Of a stretch of 64,000 bases of DNA, positions 25,309-38,350 are shown piece after piece. Every line of letters starts with the position of its first letter. The stretch's first letter is position 1. Origin of the DNA: Trichoplax adhaerens (taxonomy: Eukaryota > Placozoa > Uniplacotomia > Trichoplacea > Trichoplacidae); the NCBI RefSeq assembly GCF_000150275.1, contig NW_002060967.1, positions 434,001 through 498,000 of the forward strand, given 5' to 3'. The position numbers were made by a program, and so were the translations under genes. The notes under the pieces were generated by a model. The model was given only the letters and a program-made list of their open reading frames with translations. It did no database searches and was not told where the DNA came from.

Positions 25309-28300
25309 CTGTAATCATGAGTCATTTGCTTAAAATAAGGATTATTTAAAGCTGGATTCATTAACGTAATCAGATAGATAAAACTTATTTAGACTGACTC
25401 TTAATTTAATTTAATAGTTATTGTTTTCCTGACTCGCAAGTATCTATTAAGGTATTATTAGTATTGATAATGTATTCAATTAATAATGTCAACATAGAGA
25501 CGCCGAACATTATCTCAAAGAAGTAAACTAGAATCCGATAAAAATATTAAGATAATATAAAGAATGCTGCTATCTATGTAGAATCTAGGTAATATTTAAA
25601 GTAGTATGTCGTATACTATAACTGATGGATTGTTATCATGTCGAAATTTACAAATTGTAATATTATTACGCAATTTTTTTCAAGCAAAAGTACTTTTTAA
25701 TGCGCAATTATGTTGCAAAGCAGGATATCAGGTCAGGATGCTTTTATAAATCTTTTCTAACTTTTACTACCTTTATCTTATTTATTTTAAGATACTGAAT
25801 CGCGCCGAATAAAATTTCAGCAAGTGTATCATGAACAAATTTTTAATTGATCTCCAAGTAATATTGAAACAGTATTCTGAAGATTATGCTTGTATTTTAA
25901 GTTGATCTATAAACGTTGATGTTTAAAATTAGAGTGACAAAAACTTTTATTCCATCTATCAAATATCATTAAATAGGACTACATAGTACTATAAATTATT
26001 CTAATCAGGAAGTAAAGTTGCATCTTTCCATTAGATAAGAAATATTTTAATTAATACTATAATCCCTAAATTTTACTATGATATATTATATAATGTTTAA
26101 CATTATTAGAACGTCAAGATGCTAACGATTGTTTCAAGTTTGACATTGAACTATTATCAAATTGATTCATAAGCCTTACCCAGAATATTATGTTAGCAAC
26201 AAAGAAGAAAATTTCTGCTCGTTTTCTGTTTCCCCTAGATATTATTTAAAATTGTTAGGAGTAAGCAGTAGCAATGATAAAATGCAAATGACTAGCATAT
26301 ATATAAGATATTATGATTTAAAAATGTTTTTCAGATCGATAAATAATTAATATAAACTTTTCAGGCTGAAATAAATGATAGTTTTTGTGAAATGAAGGAA
26401 ATTATTGCTAAACCATGCATAGTTAGCATGTTTTCGATTAAAGTTAACGTATCATGTACGTTTAATACTCCTAGTCCGAACTTGATGTGAATTAATAAGT
26501 TCTTTTAGCTAGAATGTTAATTACAGTAAGATTTAATAGTATATTACGAGTTCATTTACATCTACGTAGTAAATAAAATTGCAATTTATGAAGGTAATTC
26601 AAGTCTCAAAGAATTGGTAGCTAAATCCGTAAAAATGGAAATTAGTTATTGTAAATATAGCACTATAAGAAGAAATTATCATTCAGCAATTCAGTCCAGT
26701 GATATAACTTGAATAGAATATAATTGTTATTTAAGATTAAACTATGGATAGTAAAGATTACTGCGAGTGAGTTGATTGATTTGGTAATAAATTATTAATC
26801 CTTAACTGTAAAAAGATTGTGATAAGTTACACTTATTAAGATTCCACAAGAATGGTTCAATATCTTCATGAATTATTCAATACTAGTAGGTTAAGATTAC
26901 GCTAAAGCTGCTGTATATCCTATACACTGGTATGCTATTAGAAGAGAAATTGGTACATAATTTACAGACAAATTAAAAATGAGATTTTTCTACCATTTCA
27001 AATCTCAACAATTTGTATGGAGAAAAATAAAAGTAATCTCTAAGGATAAAATTAAATTCTTATATCATTTGCAAATTTAATAATAAACGCTAGTACTTCT
27101 AGTTAGTGCCAATATATTAAGATCTATTTTCTATCTAGCATTAGTGTTGCATTTTAAGTATAATAGCAAAAGTGATGTTGTAATTCAATCTATCAATGTA
27201 AACGCAACCTAAATCGAAGCATGAAAACTACTTTAACTACACTATCTCTATTAGTGGTAGAGAATTTTTTATTTTAGGAATAAACAATAACGTGTATCAA
27301 GGTATCAACATGGAAACAATTTCAAATTCGATGAAGAATATCTTTTACATTACATGAAAATGAGGATTAAGCTATCAATTTTTGTCCTCCTTACATTTTG
27401 AACAATCTTTCTATCTTAGCATGAGGATATTGGTAAAGCCGAGCAAATATGGGTGAGATATGGCCAATTGGTGATAATATTAATTCTTTAAGCTTTGATA
27501 TCTATTGTTGAATCATTACGATTATAACATGATAATAATATATTTCAAATAGATAGAACAAAACATTATCAAAACAGGAACAGCTGTTACATTATCTTGG
27601 CCATTGTTACCCATTGAGAATGCAAGGTAATCAGCTTATACTCTCATAAGCTAAACTGTTTTTTGTCTTCATGGACAAGAGTTGAATCATTAGAATTAAA
27701 GGTATTCATCTAATTTGATGTATAGCGTTATTCACCGTTAGATGGCAACACCATTGATTTTATTATTTTCGATCGATACCATAATTTTCCATTTCTATTC
27801 CTTCTTGTTATATCCCATGTAATAGAGTTGAAACAATATCGTCGCTGTTTTTTTTTTATACTCCACTGCTTTTAGTAACTGGATAACAACGTCATGAAGA
27901 TAAAAATTTAAAAATTACTTAGCTATTTTTAGGCATTTTCATTTTTCTATCATCAATTCTATTGAAAGTGAAATTCTTAAGCCGTTATTTATAATTTAAA
28001 CAAGTTTGATAATTTAATTTTCGAATATACACGTACGTGGAATACAAAAAATTGCAATTGAAGATCTCTGGTTACGATGAATTATAGTAATAGTATTAAA
28101 ATAGATCTTATTATTCACTTTTAGTCTTGAACTTGCTTTAGATAGCCTTGATTCTGTTGTATTAATGAGCAGAATGAGAATACAATGAGTATTATATTCT
28201 ATACGTGTCCAGGCTAGGAATGGGTAATGTTATTGCATGCTTCGAGCATTTAAAATACTTACAGGATCATGATAAATTTGATTGTATGCCCCAATCATGT

Positions 28301-30479
28301 ACTTACACATAACTACCCCTATCATGATTTCATTTGTAATCGTGACATTATTATATCAACGATCTTATTGATTTGGTAAATACGATTTTATTTCCTGGAG
28401 ATGAATTGGGAATTGTCGTGCAGGCGACATAAAAGGCATATGAAACATCAGTATCTCTTACAACGAAATCGCAGGATAGGAAGAATTCATTTTTTTATAG
28501 CCTTATTCTGCTATGTGATGTGTTGAATATAGAGATGTCTAGAGTATCGATGGCTTTTCCATATTCAACGCTGATCTTATAAGAATTATCGTTACCCATA
28601 GCAGTGATTGGGGATTGTATTTCATTTTAGTCCGTTTTAATGGAGATTTGGTAAGTTACTCCCTGAATCAAGCAATCATACTAGAGTATACTATGCAACA
28701 GACTAGGAGATTTTTATACAGACAGTCGAACACACGCCATTTTGCTTCTAATGCACTATGCTGTGCTATAGTGTTGCTTTCTTGACTACGGGCACGCTTT
28801 AGTCCCTCATTTTTTCTCTATCGTAAAATACTGCTCAGTGTAAAATGGAAAATTCTCGTATTTGGAAATGCTAATATTCTACTGTACAATGATTGCAGTT
28901 AGTTAGCCTTCCAGTTGAGTAGTCTACCTATGTGACGTATGCGATCATTCAGATCTTAATTCCTCCGTTCAGGTAACCATTTGTTCAAGTTAATTTCCTA
29001 CATGATACAATCCAACAAAGTTTTCAGTGTACCCCATTACTTACAGCATATTGGCTAAAACTTGTTGTACACTTGTCAGATGTAGTACAGTAAGCTACAG
29101 GCAGTATAGGCAATGATCGAGATTTTAATGACTTCATTTAGCTAACAACTTGTCCAGGCTAATTTCCAACAAGATGCAATGTAAGACATTTTCAGTGCAC
29201 AGCATTGCTGTATGTTAAATTACTTGCAGTGCGACGCAACGCGTTGTACACTTGGCTACTTACTTACATTATTCCATACTGAGTATGTTTGTATAAATAA
29301 TTGAAAATATAAAAAATTTCGAGCGACACAAACCCAAGTTTACGACCCCTCTCGTCCCTACCCAAATTTTAGATATACATAACAAGGATCGATCATGGTA
29401 GTATCTAACTCGTTAACTTAGCTGATCCTGGAAGTTCCTGGAAGTTGGACAATGTTTCAAATGATGTTTGAATCTCACGAATGGATTCTGTTTACTTATA
29501 TCAGTGTATGCAGTGGAAGGAGGCGAATTGAACGATACCCAGTTTCATTTGTGAAAGCTAAGCAAAATTTATACAATTTACTAGCATAATTTGATGACTT
29601 TACAAAGCGGTTTATTATTTTGTAAAATTTGATCCAACTTGAATATTGAACGTATATGCCCGTGTAGATATGATTTGGACGGTTTATATAATTCGGCGGT
29701 TTTAAAGGGAATTTTAGGTATTGAAGATTTATTTCGGTGTCGCACTATGGTGTGCCAGATTTGAACTGGAATGATTTGACTTTTGTACGTAAATATTTGA
29801 TTTGAACGATTGAAGAAAAATTTTACGAATTGTATCGAAGGTTAATATTAATATCTCTCTCTCGCTTTATAGATACATAAAGAAATTAATAGTAAATTCA
29901 ATTTTAATTTAAAATGAGCTGCAATCGAATAGCAAGAATATTGAAATGCAGAGATTTATCATTTTTCTGGTCATTCTACGCTTTAGTACCACTGAATCTT
30001 GCACCAAACTACGGTAAGCGACCAGCTCATTTGGATGATAATCATGGACAGAGTACAGTACTGTATTACTCACTATTGTAGGCATATGATGCAATTAAAA
30101 TGACCAGCAAATTGGTCGGTCTTTGCATTTTATCCAAGGATACCGAATAGTATCCTACAAGTTCACCGCCATAAGTCTAGAACTCAATCACGGAGTTTAC
30201 TTCAATATTTCCGATCAGGTTTGGAGTAAGAAAGTGATGTTAAAACACTCATGGCTGCAAGATGCTTTACTGCAGATCGCCGTTGCTAGTGTGCACTCTG
30301 TCAAACAGTTTAACTGACACGGATGGGTTACCATTTGAGACGTTTTGGCAAGAAATCTCTACAATAGAGGTAAAATCAATCACTAAAAAGCACGGGAAAA
30401 TTAGCGCAATTGGTGAAAGGGTACTTCATTAACATCAGGTCAATGGACATGGGCATAATCAAGATGAAACTAGGGACTT
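25309..30479. other. Gene-poor spacer upstream of tetraspanin D
   Basis: No exon with matching splice borders and no known domain is seen on either strand. It should contain the first exon and promoter of tetraspanin D. A diverged direct repeat of about 100 bp (28978-29077 and 29145-29255, sharing TTGTACACTTG and TTTTCAGTG) lies here. From about 28.7 kb the GC content rises slightly. Confidence 0.5.
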
Positions 30480-31870
30480 TTTAAGTTTTCCACCTCTCTC
30501 TTAGAAGTCCCTAATGAAACTATACAGGGTATATCATCTCATATCGTTCTACATAAGACTAAACGGGGAAAATATCGTTCAATGCGAAACTAGACGAGCA
30601 AATATCGTTCAATGTGAAGCTAGACGTGGAACTATTAGTTCAATATGAAACTAGATGGGTGCATATCGTCCAATAGAAAACCGTAGGAGGGCCATATCGT
30701 TCAATATGAAACTAGGCGAAGGCATATCAATCATTCAATAGAAAATTGTAGGAGGGTAATATCGTTCAATAAGAAACTAGATGAGGGTATATCATTCAAT
30801 ATAAAAGGTAAAACTATATGAGGGCCACGTATCATTTAATATAAAGCTAGATGAGAGTACATCATTCAACGTAAAAGGTAAAACTATATGAGGGCCACAT
30901 ATTATTCACTATAAAACTAGATGAGGGAATATCATTCAACGTAAAACTATATGAGGGCCACATATTATTCAATATAAAGCTAGATGAGGGTATATCATTC
31001 AACATAAAACTATATGAGGGCCACATATTATTCAATATAAAGCTAGATGAGGGTATACTATTGATCATTCAACGTAAAACTATATGAGGAGAACATATTA
31101 TTCAATATAAAGCTAGATGAGGGTATACTATTGATCATTCAACGTAAAACTATATGAGGCCACATATTATTCAATATAAACTAGATGAGGGTATATCATT
31201 CAACGTAAAACTATATGAGGGGAACATATTATTCAATATAAAGCTAGATGAGGGTATACCATTGATCATTCAACGTAAAACTATATGAGGGCCACGTATT
31301 ATTCAATATAAAACTAGATGAGGGTGTTAACAAGGGTATATCATTCAACATAAACGGTGAAACTATATGATCATTCAAAGTAAAACTATATCAGGGCCAC
31401 ATATCATTCAATATATAACTAGACGAGGGCATATCATATGAAATGATACCTATGCCCTCGCATCCTTTCATATTGAATGATATGCCCTCGCATTGTTTCA
31501 TATTGAATGATATAGCCTGGCATCGTTTCTTATTGAGTGATATGCCATCGTAAAGTTTCAAATTGAATCGTCTAGTTTCTCCTTGAATGATATGGGTAGA
31601 ATTTGATATTGAATGATATGGCCTCGCATAGTTTCATATTGAGTGATATGCCATCGTATCGTTTCAAATTGAATGGCATGTCCTCGTCTAGTTTCATGTT
31701 GATATGCGTATACCCTGGTCTAGTTTCTCCTAGGGTAGAATTTCCTATAGAATAATATAAACCCTGGTGTAGTTTCATGTTGAATGATGTACCCTCGGCT
31801 AGTTTCATGTCGGATGATATCATCCTTCCATCTGAAATTAGACGAGGGAAATATCCTTGACTATGAAAGT
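30480..31870. repeat. Large minisatellite with an internal switch of orientation
   Basis: From 30480 to about 31440 units of about 30 bp read on the plus strand as TTCAATATGAAACTAGACGA followed by GGG and an ATATCA or ACATAT spacer. Many pair into 63-bp higher-order units, with CTATATGAGGGCCA alternating with GCTAGATGAGGGTA. From about 31441 to 31870 the same unit appears reverse-complemented (GCCCTCG, then GTTTCATATTGAATGATATG). At the junction GAGGGCATA (31425-31433) faces TATGCCCTC (31450-31458). Because 63 is a multiple of three, long open frames run through the array on the minus strand with a 21-residue repeat. I regard these as by-products, as they lack splice or start context and a known domain. 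Confidence 0.9.
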
Positions 31871-33851
31871 AGACGATGGCACTGGCACATGATGAACTTT
31901 CACGCAATGTAAAATAGAAACCTGCGCGAAAGCTGGTACGGGCTAGCCTTGTCTAGGGCAAAGTACGCACGCGTGCCAATTAGCCAATCAAATTTGTCCA
32001 CGATCACAGCCATTTCAAAACATCCACCCGGCTTGAGTGCTGTTGACTTGAACCAGTGGATTGGCACTAGCAGCACTCATACTGCCCTTAGCGATAGAGT
32101 AATAACTACTCAATCATCTTTCCACTTGTCTAGAAACTGTATCAAAGTAGACTTGCTTTGATTTCTCACACTGGATATTGTCCGTAGCCTGCTTCACTTG
32201 GTAACCCACTCCACAATCAGTACTCTACTCTACAGTATATTGCTTGTAGCTACCCTGAATTTCAGTTACAATATCATCACTCGACTAATCGGCTTATATC
32301 GAGTCCAGCAAATTTAGCCTGATTGAACCAGCAGCTTTGCTAGGTAGAGGAAATTGCTTGTTCCATGATCGAGTGGTTGGCCTAATTTTTCTTCATATTG
32401 ATCCATTGGCTGTCATCATTAGTGATCAAAGCGACATCATCACCAATTCTACAGTAGATGAATGCTATTTTACTGATATAGCATATAAAGTGATTGGCGA
32501 TATCCAGTTGATCAACATCTCTCTTTGAATCGAAGTTAGCTTGGTGCACTTGCTTTGCTGGTTCATTCTGTTGCTCGTAGATTGTGTTGGAAACGATCAG
32601 CGATATTCTTCTATTTTATTACTTATTGCTAATAGTGGCTTAGGACCATTTTTGTCCAATATTGCTGTACACAAGTAGAGCCCAATTATTATTACCTGTC
32701 TTAGGCGTCGATTCAAATCCAAAATTGACCTTATCTTGATAGATTACTATACGTTGAACTTTCCATTGCACTACGTAATTCATTCAACCATCCGATCATC
32801 ATGCTCACCCTTCAACAAGTACAAGTTGGCATTCTAATTTCTTGGCTATCGTATAATCTTGCTCATATTGGTGAGTTTTCCTATTCAAAATAGTGTTCTA
32901 ATTTAGAATGGTGTTGATCATCATGACTTGTTATTAATAGATATTCATTATATCAATCGTCAGCCATGCTCAGGTGGCTGCAATGCACTGCACTAAAGGT
33001 CAAATGACAAATACAGAGCTGTCTTCGCTTGTGATACGCACACGATAATCTGTTGATATACTGTACTGCACTACCATATTACCTTCGCTCTATTTTTGAT
33101 ATCAACAAGCAAAATCCAATACTGTAATTCCAATCAATCTTGTATAGTGTAAAAGGGCTCATCCTTTATATATGGTAAGACGATCACCAATACAATCGCA
33201 TGACGGTGTCAGTCACGATGATGATTCTTTGATGGACTTATTGATACTCCGAAGTGTCTAAATGGTGACGATTAAACATCCTTTTCAATGATTTTGGTAT
33301 TGAACGTAGAAGAAAAACTAGCTAATGATAGCTATTAAAAGAGACTATCAATAATATGAATGTATGAATGAAAATTATTTACGTATCATCATTGGAAATA
33401 GGATCGCTACTGTAAAAGTGTCAACTTGAGTGCTATTATTTCGTGCCAAATACGATACATTGGGGTTAGATTTTAGTGTTAATGATAACTTGCTACAAAA
33501 TCATTCGCCTTTAGTAGCTGTTATTCAACGCCTTATTGTGTAGGTATGGTGTTACCTAGACAGTTATCAACATGCACCTATGCGACAGAATAGAAAGAAT
33601 ATGACAATAATGGTTGGATTCTAGATACCGTATTAAAAACTGAGATTGTCCTATTTTAATACCTGCTTAAAGGTTTAAAGGTATACTGTACTGTATTTTG
33701 TTGGCAAGATCGGATTTCGAGTAACTTACCCTAGGGGTGTGTTTGGTCTTAGCGCATACTCGTATTTGTCATTTTGTTCCATAATTTCAACAGATAGGAT
33801 AGGCTATAGCTATTGCCTACAGTATATCGGAATTACTTTTCATGATCTTTC
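31871..33851. other. Spacer upstream of DNAJC3
   Basis: Slightly richer in GC than the flanks. No gene is recognised; open frames here show no domain or splice structure. The promoter and perhaps a first coding exon of DNAJC3 should lie here. Confidence 0.5.
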
Positions 33852-36800
33852 ATGGTGCATTTCATATTCTGTATGACACCAATACTGTTAATTAACCATG
33901 ATCGATTATTGTATTATTATGCTTTGATAGGTGTACTGGCTGGTAGCGTCGATAACCATCTTGAATTGGGCAAAAAGTTTCTGGCTACCGGAAAATTGCA
34001 AGAAGCGCTAGTACAATATCATGCTGCTGTGGGTAAGATTTCTATAATAATCTTAATCCCCTTTTGTGATAGCTGCTACAAAATAAAATTTTAGAACACT
34101 CATGTTAATCGTAAAAATAATTTGATCTAATGGATCGTTCTTACGTGTAAGATGAATGATTAGTGATTAATGCTAAAGCGTTTGCTATAATCACGGGATT
34201 GAATAATTTGCTACTTTATGCCTATGTACAGATGGAGATCCCAAGAACTATTTGACATTTTTCAAGAGAGCAATAGTCTATATTGGAATGGAAAAGGGTC
34301 AATTGGCGGTGGCTGATTTAGATAGAGCCACAGAAATAAGACCCAATTTTTTACAGGTATGAATAAAGTAGCTACTAAACTATCGTGTTTATAGATTGCT
34401 TTGCATTACTAAATTGGTTGGCTTTTAAAATCATTTACAATGAGATATTAGTAAATCGTTGCATGTTCATTATAGGCAAAGTTACAACGAGGTAAGGTTC
34501 ATATTAAACTAGGCAAACTGGAGAAAGCGCAACATGACTTGGAAGAATCGGTATGTTCCAACAGCGCATGACTATGTTAAGCTTTAAAGGCAATATTGCA
34601 ACTTTAAGTGCTAGATTATGTCTATAATTTGTAGCTTTGTCGGCAATTTTCTACGAAGAGGGAAGTAAGCGATAATTTGATAGCTATGCCATATTTACAA
34701 ATTTTAGATACAGGATAGTAGCGTACAAAACGAAGCCCGTCAGCAGGTATGCTATTGAGGACTAAAATTTTGTTAGCCTAATGTTAAATAATAACTTTTT
34801 CTTTATTATCGTTTCGTATAAATAGTTGGAAAATATAGAACCGCTAAGGCAGACTATTGCTAATGCAAAACATACTTACGCAAGCGGCGATTATGAAGCA
34901 GCTATTCAAATTCTTAATGTGGCAATTGAGGTAACTGAAATCGATAAATTTCTACAGTAGAATGAATTAAAATTTTCTATATTAATGAGCGATTACATAT
35001 TTTCGGTAAGGATCAGAAAAACATTCTAAGGGCATAACGTCCACCACTGTTCTTGAAGTTTGTTTCGATTATTTTTAAAGTTTTGAAAAATTGCCATAAC
35101 TTGCTTATTTAATACTAGAGTTGTCCATGGGATCCTGAATTGAGAGAGATGAGAGCTGAATCCCATTTAGCAGTGAATGACAGAATGGCTGCTATAGCTG
35201 ATGTTAGGTAAATGTACAAGTTCTAGCAAATTTTTTGATGTTAACCACTGTAAGGGTTTTATTATCAAGATATTATTATAATTATTAACTGATACTTGGT
35301 AAATACATAATTTGTAGTAAATGTCTTGGTATTAAGAAGTGTATAAGAGTTTTATTATTAAGATATTATTAGCTGACGTTAGGTAAATGTATGAGTTGTA
35401 GCAAGTTTTTTTGGTATTAAGAACTATAAGAGTTTATTATCAAGATATTATTTTAAGCCTTATTGATAAGGATATGACATAACTTAAAAGGATATTATAA
35501 ATATCTGACGGCCATTGTTGCTTTCGTCTACTATTGTATTCTACATTAAAAGGCGAATTACAAGATTAACAAATGACAATACCAATGCTTATTACAAATT
35601 AACGAAATTACTTTACGAGAATGGAGATCTGGAAAGTTCTCTTCAGTAAGTACTAAATTATGATATGACGTATTCACAAATTGTACTTTTTTCATCTGTA
35701 GAGGCGCTAATTTTTGTTCTAACATTATTTATGCTGGTTGACAGGCAAGTTCGGGAATGCTTAAAGTTAGACCCAGACCACAAAATGTGTTTTCCATTTT
35801 ACAAGGTAATTAATAAACTATGGAGCTTGATTTTCCTTCGTCATTTTTCGACCCTTATTATTGAATTAGTAAGCTTATAAAGTGTCTCCACATACGCATA
35901 TTCTGTTTATAGAAAGTTAAAAAATTAAACAAAAAGTTGCAGAGTATTGAGGAGAAGATTAACACGGAAAGGTTGGTTCGTCAAATGACAGATGTTATAG
36001 TTGCATTGTTTTTGGATTGCTGTAGTTAACCAAAGACATACTTTTTCAGCTATCAAGATGCAATCCCGAAATTAACAGATATCATGCAAACTGACGTGAC
36101 GCAAGTTCAACACTATGCAACTATGCTTTCATCCAAACTATGCTTGTGTTATCTTAAAGTTAGTACTGTATTACTTGAAATAAATAGACGTTTATCTTGT
36201 CCGTTATATTTTTCGATAGAAATGAGGATAATTTTAACAATTCAACTTATTTTAGGTAAAAGACGTCAACGAAGGCATTGCAGTGTGTACCGATGCCCTT
36301 AAGGAAAATGAAAACGATATTGATCTTCTTTGCAACAGAGCTGAACTATATTTGCTAAACGATGAATATGACGAAGGTTGTAGTAACGTATTTGTTAATC
36401 GATATAACTTGCAGTGGCTAATCAATATATTACGTGTTGTCCTTTCAGCTATTGCAGATTATCAAAAGGCAAAGTCAATTAACAATGGAAATCAAAGGGT
36501 AATTGATGTACTATTATTAAGATATGATTTACCATCAATAGTGAATATCGATAATTTACAATTTCATTGCTAAGGGTTATTCTATAAACTTTGTTAAAAG
36601 GTAGCTTTGCCGATTTATCTTTTATTATCTTAAACATTAAGGCAAACGAAGGCTTGAATAGGGCTAATAGGCTATTAAAGCAATCTCAAAGGAGAGATTA
36701 TTATAAAATTTTAGACGTTAAAAAGTGAGAACTATTTGAAAGTTTACATTGGTCGATTATTATTGTAATATAGTAAGATATTGATATCACTATTTATTAG

Positions 36801-37196
36801 AACTGCAACGAAACGTGAAATTTTAAAGGCTTATAGAAAATTAGCTGTCAAATGGCATCCTGATAACTACAAAGGTGAAGATAAAAAAAAAGCGGAAAAG
36901 ATGTTTATCGACATTGCGGCTGCTAAGGAAGTGTTATCCGATGCTGGTAAAGTTATATTGAATTAATATGATAACTTGGTATCGTATAAAATTATTAATG
37001 ATCAATAGAACTAATACTTAATATTTTCTAACTAGAAAAAAAGCAAAAATTCGATAATGGTGAGGATCCCTTAAGCCCTGAAGGTCAACAACCTGATTTT
37101 CATAATCAAGGATTCCATTTCCAAGGAGGTGGCTTCCCCTTTGGCGGAGGAGATGGTTTTCATAATTTTAAGTTTCATTTTGGCGACAGAGTTTAG
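33852..37196 (+). CDS. DNAJC3: DNAJC3 / p58IPK, ER-lumen TPR and J-domain co-chaperone
   Basis: Co-chaperone of BiP that binds unfolded proteins with its TPR repeats and stimulates ATP hydrolysis with its J domain; in animals it is induced by ER stress and also inhibits PERK and PKR. Fifteen exons with all phases closing: 33852-34032, 34232-34356, 34476-34550, 34714-34746, 34826-34930, 35119-35207, 35565-35645, 35745-35805, 35913-35971, 36050-36158, 36256-36376, 36449-36498, 36642-36724, 36801-36946 and 37036-37196. This gives 492 aa from the ATG used; vertebrate proteins are about 504. Diagnostic strings are HLELGKKFLATGKLQEAL, SCPWDPELREMRAES, VRECLKLDPDHK, LLKQSQRRDYYKIL and FIDIAAAKEVLSD. 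The J domain is about residues 380-445 with HPD at 410-412. A Gly/Phe-rich tail ends FKFHFGDRV. The N-terminus is uncertain: residues 1-27 are hydrophobic but not a classic signal peptide, and a TTGATAG acceptor at about 33930 allows an upstream first exon. A near AATAAA lies at 37802. Confidence 0.95.
35196..35460 (+). repeat. Triplicated exon-intron border in DNAJC3 intron 6
   Basis: Three diverged units of about 85-95 bp start at about 35196, 35291 and 35373. Each contains GGTAAAT, a GTAGCAA or CTAGCAA segment and GAGTTTTATTATCAAGATATT or close variants. Unit 1 carries the real end of exon 6 and donor (GCTGATGTTAG|GTAAATG). Unit 3 carries GCTGACGTTAG|GTAAATG, a near-perfect copy. The duplicated donor is downstream of the true one. 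Confidence 0.75.
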
Positions 37197-38096
37197 TGAC
37201 ACCTATCGACAATTACCGATTTATTCTATTAGCTGTTAAAATATTTACTAGAATTGGATTGTATTTTGATACATTATCGGTCTTTTGACATGTAATGACA
37301 TTTTACGATTGGCATCTCTACGTGTACACATATTAGAAGTCAATTATTGAAAATTTTCTGCCCATTTCCAATAATTACTCAGGATCGGAAAATCTTGGCA
37401 ATTGACTTCAAAAATATCAGTATGTCAAAAATGTATACAATTTTTCAAACAGAAATGATCTTTGTCAATTATAATACTACTAAGTTTTAACTGTACTTAA
37501 TAATTACAAGAGAAGAAAATATTTGGATGAAGTATTTGTTATGAATGAATTATTGTAGTAGCGCCGATATAAATTAACCCCGTGATGGATTATGCTATCT
37601 TGGACGAGTATTGTTACAAAATTACAAAATTTACTGTATTTAGCTGACTGTAACCATAACCATGACATTCTACTAATTGAAACATGACATTGTTGATTCT
37701 GGATTATGCAAATCGGTTCAGTATTGTCGTATACATCATTTTATATACCTCTTGTATGATTATTGTATTTTATGTTTCATCGCGGATCAGAACAAAAGTC
37801 AATAAATAAATACGAATTATTGCGTGTTGCTATTAATATTCTCTAGTTTACTATTTAATAGATCGTTGTACTCTTAATTAGCATGGTTAGCTATCGTAGC
37901 TTCTATTATTTGGTAATGTTGATTAGAGTAAATGATTGAGGGAACAGCTCATTTCGATTCAAGAGAACTGTGCAGTGAAGGATATTGGTGGTACTAATAA
38001 TTGTGTAGGGCATTACTCGTAATTGATATTCTATTTTGATCAAATTGCTTCTATTCTTTTGGATTTGCCAGAGACTATTGCTAAGGCAAAGTTCGT
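37197..38096. other. DNAJC3 3' UTR and spacer
   Basis: AT-rich. An overlapping AATAAATAAATA at about 37802-37813 is the best polyadenylation signal for DNAJC3, about 600 bp past its stop. Nothing else is recognised. Confidence 0.5.
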
Positions 38097-38350
38097 CAAG
38101 TTTTTATTGATTTTTAGTATTTTGATGAGATTACTTTTATCCTTTGGGTTTACATTAGCTTTTCCCAGTAAAGTTGGTCAATTTTTATTAATTTTTAGTA
38201 TTTGATGAGATTACTTTTATTTTTGGGGTTTCTATCAATCAAATCTACCCAGTAAAGTTGGTCAATTTTCATTAATTTTTAGTATTTGATGAGATTACTT
38301 TTATTTTTGTGGTTTCTATCAATCAAATTTTCCCAGTAAAGTAGGTAGAT
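38097..38350. repeat. Tandem repeat, about 95 bp, nearly three copies
   Basis: Units share TTTTTAGTATTT, GATGAGATTACTTTTAT, a GGGTTT or GGTTTC stretch and CCCAGTAAAGTTGGTCAATTT, starting near 38097, 38182 and 38270. The last two are closest to each other. A long open frame over the first units is a by-product of composition. Confidence 0.8.

Noticed and set aside
31572-31907. 111-codon minus-strand frame near 31.7 kb
   Set aside because: It is entirely a translation of the inverted minisatellite arm; openness follows from the repeat unit.
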